Assembly (NCBI GenBank): GCA_958445555.1
Contig: CAUCSW010000006.1
Location: 1-12,837 of the forward strand
Direction of reading: 5' to 3'
Length of the DNA: 12,837 bases
Origin: an uncultured Clostridia bacterium
GTDB taxonomy: Bacteria; Bacillota; Clostridia; Oscillospirales; Acutalibacteraceae
Made by a program: the position numbers and the translations under genes. This document shows positions 7,339 to 12,837 of the stretch, piece by piece (position 1 is the first letter of the stretch; the number at the start of each line of letters is the position of its first letter). The notes beneath the pieces are model-generated. The model searched no databases. It was given only the letters and a program-made list of their open reading frames with translations, and was not told the origin of the DNA.

Positions 7339-7787
7339 TGGTCACCGTTGAAAGACTTGACGACGGTCGGCTCTCGGGCGGGATCGCAGCCCTTGAAGCG
7401 GAATGCTTTGCGGACCCCTGGTCGGAGGATGCCGTAAAGGAGGCGATCCGTTTCGGCACCGTCTTTTTCGCGGCGCTTGAGGACGGTAATGTTTTGGGCT
7501 ATGTCGGCGTAAAACCGGTGCTTGACGAAGGCTACATCTCAAATGTTGCGGTGACCGAAAAAATGCGGCGCCGCGGTATCGGAAAGGCTCTTATGGCTGC
7601 CGTTGATTCCTTTGCTGCGGAGTCGGGTCTCTCCTTTGTTTCCCTTGAGGTCCGCGAATCAAACAGTGCCGCGGCCGCGCTCTACTTTGAATGCGGCTAC
7701 GAAATCGTCGGAAAACGAAAAAACTTTTATGTTCATCCCGTTGAGGATGCACTTATAATGACAAAAAACTTTAAACGGGAAGAGTGA
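7338..7787 (+). CDS. rimI: Ribosomal protein alanine N-acetyltransferase RimI
   Basis: A GNAT acetyltransferase that uses acetyl-CoA to modify the N-terminal alanine of ribosomal protein S18. The 149-residue protein shows FADPWSEDA near the N-terminus (24-32), the acetyl-CoA pyrophosphate loop RRRGIG (77-82), and the RimI-type LEVRESNSAAAALYFECGY block (103-121), including the conserved Tyr116. It ends with YVHPVEDALIM, typical of RimI. The start is an ATG overlapping the polA stop as TGATG, with GGAGG ten bases upstream; a GTG 21 bases earlier is less likely. It precedes tsaD, a partnership common in bacteria, though the usual tsaB and tsaE neighbours are absent here. General GNAT motifs alone would not fix the substrate; the neighbourhood and the C-terminal block support RimI. 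Confidence 0.92.
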   Translation: MVTVERLDDGRLSGGIAALEAECFADPWSEDAVKEAIRFGTVFFAALEDGNVLGYVGVKPVLDEGYISNVAVTEKMRRRGIGKALMAAVDSFAAESGLSFVSLEVRESNSAAAALYFECGYEIVGKRKNFYVHPVEDALIMTKNFKREE

Positions 7788-7792
7788 TTTTT

Positions 7793-8803
7793 TTGTATAT
7801 ACTCGGCATTGAATCCTCCTGCGACGAAACCGCGGCGGCAGTGGTAAAGGACGGCAGGATCGTCCTCTCCTCGGCCGTTGCGACGCAGATAGCCGAACAC
7901 CGTATCTACGGAGGCGTGGTGCCCGAGATAGCATCAAGAAGGCACACCGAAAGCATCTCCGCAGTCGTAAGAGAAGCGATAGACAAGGCGGGAATAGACG
8001 ACGGTGAACTGGATGCCGTCGCGGTCACTTTTGCGCCGGGTCTTATAGGGGCGCTGCTGGTCGGGGTGAACTTCGCAAAGGGCTTGTCTAAGTCTCTTGA
8101 CATTCCGCTTGTTCCCGTTCACCATCTGCGCTCGCATATCGCGGCAAATTATCTGCAGCAGCCCGCACCCGAACCGCCATTCCTCTGCCTGCTCGCTTCG
8201 GGCGGCAACAGCAACATCGTCGAAGTAAAGGGATATACATCCTTTTCGATCGTTGGCAGAACGCGCGACGACGCTGCGGGCGAATGCTTCGACAAAACCG
8301 CCCGCGCCATGGGAATGTGCTATCCGGGCGGAGTGGAGCTCGACCGTATCGCCGATTCGGGTAAAGCGGAAATGTACAAGCTTCCTACCCCCTCGGTAAG
8401 CGGACACGAGTTTGATTTTTCCTTCTCGGGTCTTAAGACCGCCGTTATAAACCTTATCCACAATAACGAGCAAAAGGGTATAGAAACCGATGTGCCCGCT
8501 CTCGCCGGTGCGGTCAGAAAAAAGGTCTGCGATGTTCTGATAGGCAACACCGTTTCGGCAGCCGAAAAGCTCGGATATAAGAGAATTGCGGTTGCGGGCG
8601 GGGTGAGCGCCAACAGTGAACTTCGTTCAAGAATGGAATCCGAATGCCGCGAACGCGGATACGAACTATACATACCGCCGCTCAAATACTGCGGAGACAA
8701 TGCTGCGATGGTGGGCTCCCAGGGCTATTACGAATACCTTGCGGGCAATATCGCGGGCGCCGACCTTAACGCCTGCGCCACACTGCCGATAGATTATCGG
8801 TGA
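7793..8803 (+). CDS. tsaD: tRNA N6-adenosine threonylcarbamoyltransferase TsaD
   Basis: Transfers the threonylcarbamoyl group to A37 of ANN-decoding tRNAs (t6A), working with TsaB and TsaE, which are not in this window. ASKHA-fold motifs seen in the 336-residue protein are ILGIESSCDET at the N-terminus, the metal-binding HxxxH (His111 and His115, in HLRSH), GRTRDDAAGECFDK (155-168), and CGDNAAMV with metal-binding Asp302. The glycine loop reads SGGNS, where bacterial TsaD usually has SGGH; Asn is seen at this place in archaeal/eukaryotic Kae1. I prefer the TTG start at 7793, eight bases after GGGAAGAG, because it gives the family-like MYILGIESSCDET. A GTG at 7784 overlaps the rimI stop and adds three residues, but the same site is then too close. 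It probably ends at the hairpin at 8948-8988. Confidence 0.96.
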   Translation: MYILGIESSCDETAAAVVKDGRIVLSSAVATQIAEHRIYGGVVPEIASRRHTESISAVVREAIDKAGIDDGELDAVAVTFAPGLIGALLVGVNFAKGLSKSLDIPLVPVHHLRSHIAANYLQQPAPEPPFLCLLASGGNSNIVEVKGYTSFSIVGRTRDDAAGECFDKTARAMGMCYPGGVELDRIADSGKAEMYKLPTPSVSGHEFDFSFSGLKTAVINLIHNNEQKGIETDVPALAGAVRKKVCDVLIGNTVSAAEKLGYKRIAVAGGVSANSELRSRMESECRERGYELYIPPLKYCGDNAAMVGSQGYYEYLAGNIAGADLNACATLPIDYR

Positions 8804-8889
8804 GCTTCTCTTCGTTTCTTTCCACGCCGTGTCGAACGCTGCGGTTTTTGAGCCGAGAATTATTCTGACACAATTCGATCCGGAATGTA

Positions 8890-8910
8890 GGTGTTTTTTT
8901 CACCGTTTTT
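8890..8910 (+). terminator. Weak hairpin plus T-tract downstream of tsaD
   Basis: GGTG (8890-8893), a seven-T loop and CACC (8901-8904) are followed by GTTTTT. The 4-bp stem is weak and would be secondary to the strong hairpin at 8948-8988. The remaining bases from 8804 to 8947 show nothing else I can support. Confidence 0.2.
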
Positions 8911-8947
8911 AACTTCTGCGAGCGTTCCTCTGTCCGAAATTTGCGAC

Positions 8948-8988
8948 AAAGCCCGCCCGATCCGTATTCATCGGATCCGGCGGGCTTT
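8948..8988. terminator. Bidirectional rho-independent terminator
   Basis: Arms of 17 bases (8948-8964 and 8972-8988) pair at 16 positions around a 7-base loop TATTCAT; the only mismatch is C against C. The stem begins AAAGCCCGCC and ends GGCGGGCTTT, so either strand reads a GC-rich stem followed by U residues, with a run of seven U after a short gap on the minus-strand side being absent. It lies between converging tsaD and the acyltransferase gene, seven bases from the latter's stop, and likely serves both. Confidence 0.88.
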
Positions 8989-8995
8989 ACTTACG

Positions 8996-9907
8996 CTAAT
9001 ATATTTTTTCTCCGTCGAAGCGAAAGGCTCCGAGGCCGAGACCGAGCGGTCTGCCCTTTACAAGGCGTTCCTTCACCGATCTCTGAAGAGATGTTTCTTC
9101 GGGAAGATCTTCTGCGGGACCTTCGGCTGCCGCACCGAATATGCGCCAGGCATCTTCAAACTCCGTTTGCTCTTCTCGCTCTACAAAGGTAAAATCGTTT
9201 GCGAAACGAAGTATATTGGATTTCGGGGGCAGAAACTCCCTATTATCGGGAAAGAGGAGCCATGAGTGACAGATAAACACCGTTCGTCCGTTCTTTCGGA
9301 GCTTATCGAAAAAGAAAAACGCTCTTCTGTATGAATCATATCTCGCTTCATCGGCGAGGGGTTCGCCGCTCGACGGAATATGAAAATTAAGGCATTCGGT
9401 CCCTTCGGGGACGGTCTCCCCATCGTCGAACACGGCGGTACATCCGATCGGTTTGATCTCATATTCGAATCTTCCGATCCCGAACCGCGTCATATTGAAA
9501 AAGCCTTTATACCAGTATGCGACAAACACTCCCGGGACGCCCTTGACATCCATACATTCCCGCACCTTACAGGTGAGGTCGGCGGCGGTATTGTAAAATA
9601 TATCGGAAGAAAGCCCCGCCTCGCCGTACAATGCCTCCAGTCTTTCAAAAAAAACGATAAGCATGACCGCGTGCAGGGTAAAGGGGTTTATCCCGTACCT
9701 CTCGGCAAACCCGTTTGCGCTTTCAAGGGCGGATAAATAATTCTCGCAATCGGGCAGAGACACGCTGTCGACGATCGACCCGAACTCGGCAAGTGCCTTT
9801 TCATCCGATTCTATCCTCAAGGCGGTTCCGATGAACTCTCCGACCGCCTCTTCGGGCAGACCGATGTGTTCTCTCAACCGCTCAAAATAGTCTTCGTTCC
9901 ATAACAT
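8996..9907 (-). CDS. Uncharacterised two-domain acyltransferase-like protein (NAT_N / GNAT-like C-terminal family, DUF5596 type)
   Basis: A 303-residue soluble protein with no signal peptide or membrane helix. Its pattern matches, from memory, clostridial proteins annotated acyltransferase domain-containing: a helical N-terminal half (about 1-130, containing NPFTLHAVMLIVFFERL at 74-90) and a GNAT-like C-terminal half. The second half shows the blocks LNFHIPSSGEPL (173-184), then CHSWLLFP (213-220), and a later SNILRFANDF (230-239). No substrate is known to me and I see no classical GNAT RxxGxG loop, so the acyl-CoA assignment is by family resemblance only. GGAGG lies eight bases before the ATG. 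It follows the XRE membrane regulator by 58 bases on the same strand with no terminator between, so the two are probably cotranscribed and perhaps linked in function. It ends at a strong terminator. Confidence 0.75.
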   Translation of the reverse strand: MLWNEDYFERLREHIGLPEEAVGEFIGTALRIESDEKALAEFGSIVDSVSLPDCENYLSALESANGFAERYGINPFTLHAVMLIVFFERLEALYGEAGLSSDIFYNTAADLTCKVRECMDVKGVPGVFVAYWYKGFFNMTRFGIGRFEYEIKPIGCTAVFDDGETVPEGTECLNFHIPSSGEPLADEARYDSYRRAFFFFDKLRKNGRTVFICHSWLLFPDNREFLPPKSNILRFANDFTFVEREEQTEFEDAWRIFGAAAEGPAEDLPEETSLQRSVKERLVKGRPLGLGLGAFRFDGEKIY

Positions 9908-9965
9908 TACTGCTTCCTCCGGAAGTTTTTTGCCGACATCGAGACCAAGAGGAGCGACAGTGTCT

Positions 9966-10556
9966 TTATTTTCCCAGCTTCAGCCTCGACCAAAGTATAA
10001 TTATTATCTGCCCGGGAATGCCGATTATGAATACAAGCCAAACATTGCTCAAAGCAAATGTAAAAAACGACAGATACAGAGAAGCGAGAGCGCTCCACAC
10101 CAGCCCTGTTATAAGGTAAAAATTATATTTTACCTTTCCCCAAATGGAATTAAATACCAAAAGGACAATGCAGCTCAACGGAACCGCATAGACAAAAACC
10201 ATCCAGCCTCTGCCGCCGGCAACTCCGCTCGGCTCAAGGCAGACAAAAATAACGGTTGCGATCAGCCATACAAGCACTGTCGCGAGAAGCGAGATGATAA
10301 GGCGATTCTTTTGCTCTCTTCTTGCGGCGGTGCGGACCGTTTTGTGCTCCGACTCCAAAAGCCAGTCCACCGTAACACCGAAGGTGTCGGCAATCTCCTT
10401 CACTGTCATAACATCGGGAATAGCTTCCGCCCGTTCCCATTTCGATATCGCTTTATCACTGTAATTCAGTTTCTCCGCAAGCTCGGATTGTGTGATATGA
10501 GCTTCTTTTCTGAGTATCTGAAGATTTTCGGCAAAAGCTGTTTTTATGTCCGACAT
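9966..10556 (-). CDS. XRE-family HTH regulator with C-terminal membrane domain
   Basis: A 196-residue protein with an XRE/Cro-type helix-turn-helix at about 9-63 (ITQSELAEKLNYSDKAISKW marks the two key helices), then DTFGVTVDWLL, the usual end of this domain. A short basic linker (72-85) leads to four predicted membrane segments at about 86-107, 118-137, 147-168 and 171-190. The DNA-binding part would thus be tethered to the inner face of the membrane, which suggests it senses something there; the signal is unknown. AAGGAG lies eight bases before the ATG and a consensus promoter is at 10672-10700. Inverted repeats just upstream of that promoter are candidate operators for autoregulation. Such HTH-plus-membrane proteins are common in Clostridia and mostly unstudied. 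Confidence 0.88.
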   Translation of the reverse strand: MSDIKTAFAENLQILRKEAHITQSELAEKLNYSDKAISKWERAEAIPDVMTVKEIADTFGVTVDWLLESEHKTVRTAARREQKNRLIISLLATVLVWLIATVIFVCLEPSGVAGGRGWMVFVYAVPLSCIVLLVFNSIWGKVKYNFYLITGLVWSALASLYLSFFTFALSNVWLVFIIGIPGQIIIILWSRLKLGK

Positions 10557-10671
10557 ATTTTCGTCTCCTTCCGGTCAGAATGTTTCGGTTCACTTGTCGC
10601 AGGTTGTCGAAGCCTGACGAAATCTGGTAGCTTACAAATAGAGTGCGTCTCTCGCCGCGTCTTTTGTCATC

Positions 10672-10700
10672 AGTATACCACAAAGCTTTACATCTTTCAA
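10672..10700 (-). promoter_or_regulatory. Sigma-A promoter of the XRE regulator
   Basis: On the minus strand TTGAAA (10700-10695) and TATACT (10677-10672) are 17 bases apart, predicting a start near 10666 and a leader of about 110 bases. A small inverted repeat, GCCC (10701-10704) with GGGC (10714-10717), abuts the -35 box and could bind a regulator. Confidence 0.7.
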
Positions 10701-10725
10701 GCCCTTATATTACGGGCGTTCCGAA

Positions 10726-10748
10726 CTACTCTACTCGGAGTGGAGTAG
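10726..10748. repeat. 23-base near-palindrome with CTACTC/GAGTAG arms
   Basis: The arms CTACTCTACTC (10726-10736) and GAGTGGAGTAG (10738-10748) pair fully around one central base if one T-G pair is allowed, and each arm contains a doubled CTACT-type half-site. It lies just upstream of the XRE promoter -35 box, a normal place for an operator. Read on the plus strand the hairpin is followed by CACTTTTTCTTC, so it could also act as a terminator for a rightward transcript, although no rightward gene precedes it. Confidence 0.6.
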
Positions 10749-10749
10749 C

Positions 10750-10819
10750 ACTTTTTCTTCTCTACTTCGGATATTTTCAGAGTAGAGTCGCGTGTTGCGC
10801 GAAGTAGATTTTAAAAAGT
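10750..10819. repeat. Long imperfect inverted repeat with further CTACT/AGTAG half-sites
   Basis: ACTTTTT then TCTACTTCG (10750-10756 and 10761-10769) pair with CGAAGTAGA then AAAAAGT (10800-10808 and 10813-10819), giving 16 pairs around a 4x4 internal loop. Inside are CTCTACT/AGTAGAG (10760-10766 and 10781-10787) and TCGCG-TGTTG-CGCGA (10788-10802). The half-sites repeat those of the neighbouring palindrome, so the 10726-10819 block looks like one unit, either an operator array or a structured RNA. The rest of 10557-11024 shows the XRE promoter, three scattered CTAAAAT motifs (10852, 10883, 10956) and no convincing promoter for the hydrolase gene. Confidence 0.5.
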
Positions 10820-11024
10820 CAACGGTAGGTATACAAATCCGCCCCTGCGGGCTAAAATAGCAATAAGCCGAAAACGGGAGTGCTAAAATGCGTCCGTTCG
10901 GCAAAAGTAGTGCTCGGGTTCGCGACGGATACGCACCGATGCCGAGCGCACGATCCTAAAATCAGACAGATAACAGATCTTTCATGTCCCGGCACTCAAA
11001 CCACGGTGAAAGGAGAACATCACA

Positions 11025-11705
11025 ATGGATATGAACAAATTGGTTATTTTCGGAGACTCAATCCTCAAAGGTGTCATATACTCCTCCGAAAAAAAGAAAT
11101 ATGAGCTCAGCAGCGACAATAAATATGAAGAGCTGCAGAAATACGGCGTCTCGGTCGTTAACAACTGTAAGATGGGAGCGACCATTGACAAAGGGCTTTC
11201 GATACTTGAAAAGCGTCTGACCGACTGTGACGACGGCACCACCGTGCTTTTTGAGTACGGCAGCAACGACTGCGACTACGATTGGAACAGGATATCCGCC
11301 GAACCCGAATCGGAGCATCTTCCCTTCACTCCCGAATCGGAGTTCACCGAAAAATATCAGACCGCGATCAACTATGCGAAATCAAAGGGAGCCAAGGTCG
11401 TGATTTCGACGCTTATCCCGATCTCGGCACAGAAGTTCATGAACTGGATATCGCGGGGCAAGAGCTATGACAACATTCTGAAGTGGCTCGGCGATGTCGA
11501 TCATCTTGCTCGCTGGCAGCTGCACTACAATGACATTGTGGGAAATATTGCCGCCGACAACGGCTGTGAAGTGCTGGATCTTCGGCATCCCTTTGCACTT
11601 AAGAATCACGGCGGCGTTCTTCTGTGCGAGGATGGAATCCACCCCACCCAGGCAGGTCACAATCTGCTTGTGAACACGCTGAGCAAATTTGCCGCAGCGC
11701 AATAA
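11025..11705 (+). CDS. SGNH/GDSL-family hydrolase, cytoplasmic
   Basis: A 226-residue serine esterase or lipase-like protein. All four SGNH blocks are present: FGDSI with nucleophile Ser12, KMGAT with oxyanion Gly51, YGSND with Asn81, and EDGIHPTQAGH with Asp203 and catalytic His206. There is no signal peptide or anchor, so it acts in the cytoplasm. The substrate cannot be read from sequence; the family includes acyl-esterases, thioesterases, carbohydrate acetyl-esterases and lysophospholipases. AAAGGAG lies about nine bases before the ATG. The DegV gene follows after 46 bases on the same strand with no terminator, so the two are likely cotranscribed, which makes an acyl-ester substrate plausible but unproven. 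I could not find a consensus promoter in the 200 bases upstream. Confidence 0.92.
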   Translation: MDMNKLVIFGDSILKGVIYSSEKKKYELSSDNKYEELQKYGVSVVNNCKMGATIDKGLSILEKRLTDCDDGTTVLFEYGSNDCDYDWNRISAEPESEHLPFTPESEFTEKYQTAINYAKSKGAKVVISTLIPISAQKFMNWISRGKSYDNILKWLGDVDHLARWQLHYNDIVGNIAADNGCEVLDLRHPFALKNHGGVLLCEDGIHPTQAGHNLLVNTLSKFAAAQ

Positions 11706-11751
11706 CAGTAATAAAAGTCAACAATATTATTATACGGAGGACATTTTACCG

Positions 11752-12627
11752 ATGCAGAAATTCATAATATCGACCGACTCGGGCTGCGATCTTTCGGCAG
11801 AGGAGTGCAAAAAGCGCGGAATCGAGACCCTTATGATGAGCTATGCGATAGACGATACCGTCTATCACGACACAATGGAGGTGTCGGCGCTCGGAAAGTT
11901 CTATGCCGATATGGAAAACGGCGCCGTTCCGAAGACAGGAAGCGTCAGCATAGGCGAATCTTTGGAGCACTTCGAAAAGCTCGCCGAGCGCGGGCTGCCG
12001 ATAATCCACCTCACGCTCGGTTCGGGAATTTCGGGCACCTATTCCAACGCATTGCAGGCGAAGGAGCTTTTGCTTGCAAAGCATCCCGAGGTCGAGCTGC
12101 ATATTGTGGACACAACCCTTGCCTCCACAGGCTACGGATTACTTGCCATTGAGGCAGCCGAAATGAGAGACAAAGGTCTTTCGGCGGAAGAATGCGTTGA
12201 GGTCCTTGAAGCCGAAAAGTGGCGCGTCGAGCCTTTTTATACCACGGGGGATCTTAAGTATCTGTACCGCGGCGGCAGAGTATCGCGCGGGGGCATGATA
12301 ATAGCTCACGCTTTGGGAATCCAACCGATCCTCGATCTGGACTACGAAGGCAAGCTTCGTGTTTGCGGGAAGGTGCGCGGTCAAAAGCAGACCTGGGATC
12401 GTATTGCCGAAATAATAAAGGAGCGCAGCATTTCTCCCGAAACGCAGACCCTTTACATTTCGCATTCGAACGCGCCCGAGCTTGCTCATCAATTTGCTGA
12501 ACATATTATGTCGGTAGTACCGTTCAAGGATGTCTTTTATACCTACATCGGAACCATAATCGGCGCCCACACGGGCCCCGGTCTTGTGGCGGCATTTTTC
12601 AAGGGCAAGATCCGTGACGAAGAATAG
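11752..12627 (+). CDS. DegV family fatty-acid-binding protein
   Basis: A 291-residue FakB/DegV-type protein. FakB members hold a fatty acid while the kinase FakA makes the acyl-phosphate; many DegV paralogues lack a proven partner, and no fakA is in this window. Family blocks seen are STDSGCDL (7-14), PKTGSVS (60-66, with Thr62 at the carboxylate-binding site), LGSGISGTYSNA (89-100), DLKYLYRGGRVS (166-177, with conserved Arg175), and the C-terminal HTGPG with His273. Length is typical. I chose the ATG at 11752 (MQKFIISTDS) because GGAGG is 11 bases upstream and the family N-terminus starts there; an earlier in-frame start would add 21 non-conserved residues and overlap the hydrolase. No terminator with a U-tract is visible in the 210 bases after the stop. 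Confidence 0.94.
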   Translation: MQKFIISTDSGCDLSAEECKKRGIETLMMSYAIDDTVYHDTMEVSALGKFYADMENGAVPKTGSVSIGESLEHFEKLAERGLPIIHLTLGSGISGTYSNALQAKELLLAKHPEVELHIVDTTLASTGYGLLAIEAAEMRDKGLSAEECVEVLEAEKWRVEPFYTTGDLKYLYRGGRVSRGGMIIAHALGIQPILDLDYEGKLRVCGKVRGQKQTWDRIAEIIKERSISPETQTLYISHSNAPELAHQFAEHIMSVVPFKDVFYTYIGTIIGAHTGPGLVAAFFKGKIRDEE

Positions 12628-12837
12628 CAGAACGGAAACGGAACATAAGAGCAGAGAAACCAAAAAGCAGAGGAATAGCCGAGAGATAAAGGGCACGGCA
12701 ACAAAAGGGCGTTCATTTTGCACGCGGTGCATGTAAACCAAGGAGCAAAGCACGACCGAAATGCCGATCGGAGACCCGCCTCGCTTCTGCCCTGCCCGCC
12801 TCCTCGGTCGATCGTTCCCTCTTTCTGCACACACACA
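12628..12837. other. Region downstream of the DegV gene, no supported gene
   Basis: The first ~100 bases are purine-rich on the plus strand and carry no convincing start. A small hairpin TGCAC-GCG-GTGCA (12719-12731) has no T-tract. An ATG at 12761 opens a 25-codon frame to the window end, but its AAGGAG is too far upstream for a confident call. Confidence 0.4.

Noticed and set aside
10664..10692. Possible plus-strand promoter TTGTCA with TTTACA 17 bases later
   Set aside because: The -10 box lacks the key A at position 2 and T at position 6, and no rightward gene follows before the hairpin.
10750..10819. MITE or insertion-sequence remnant
   Set aside because: No flanking target duplication is visible, and the arms resemble the neighbouring operator-like half-sites rather than transposon ends.
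10880..11104. 74-codon plus-strand open frame before the SGNH hydrolase
   Set aside because: It overlaps the hydrolase start in another frame, and the hydrolase has a good ribosome site and complete catalytic blocks.
12139..12834. 231-codon minus-strand open frame with a hydrophobic stretch
   Set aside because: Mostly antisense to the DegV gene; the hydrophobic look comes from purine-rich sequence on the opposite strand, and no ribosome site is evident.
12761..12837. Possible start of another plus-strand gene at the right edge
   Set aside because: AAGGAG is about 14-15 bases upstream and the 25 visible codons carry no recognisable family signal.

Overview
The window looks like chromosomal DNA of a Gram-positive clostridial bacterium, probably a gut-type anaerobe related to Oscillospiraceae/Ruminococcaceae. 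This is inferred, not proven. The reasons are strong AGGAGG-type ribosome sites, consensus sigma-A promoters, flavin-dependent ThyX instead of ThyA, a PPi-dependent phosphofructokinase, a DNA polymerase I without a working proofreading site, a DegV protein, and a membrane-anchored XRE regulator. Most of it is ordinary core metabolism. I see no insertion sequence, phage gene, CRISPR array, tRNA or rRNA.

Layout. (1) 1-3055, minus strand: a compact operon transcribed leftwards from a good promoter at 3170-3198, in the order thyX, tmk, DJ-1/PfpI protein, 5-formyl-THF cyclo-ligase, then the start of a membrane protein (possibly MltG) that leaves the window. ThyX makes dTMP, Tmk phosphorylates it, and the cyclo-ligase returns 5-formyl-THF to the one-carbon pool that ThyX draws on. 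(2) 3056-3433: a divergent promoter region. (3) 3434-8803, plus strand: pfp with its own promoter and a probable terminator, then the overlapping polA-rimI-tsaD group (DNA repair polymerase, ribosomal protein acetylation, tRNA t6A synthesis). (4) 8948-8988: a strong two-way terminator between converging genes. (5) 8996-10556, minus strand: an XRE regulator with a four-helix membrane domain, followed by a two-domain acyltransferase-like protein, from a consensus promoter at 10672-10700. (6) 10557-11024: 468 bases without a gene, holding a dense cluster of inverted repeats with CTACTC/GAGTAG cores. (7) 11025-12627, plus strand: a cytoplasmic SGNH hydrolase followed 46 bases later by a DegV-family fatty-acid-binding protein. 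(8) 12628-12837: no supported gene.

Nothing here is clearly a new system. The least understood part is region 5-7: a membrane-tethered regulator, an uncharacterised acyltransferase, a repeat cluster that may be its operator, and a divergent hydrolase/lipid-binding pair. Smaller oddities are the Ala-Arg-Tyr motif in Tmk where Asp-Arg-Tyr is usual, and the nested repeats between pfp and polA.
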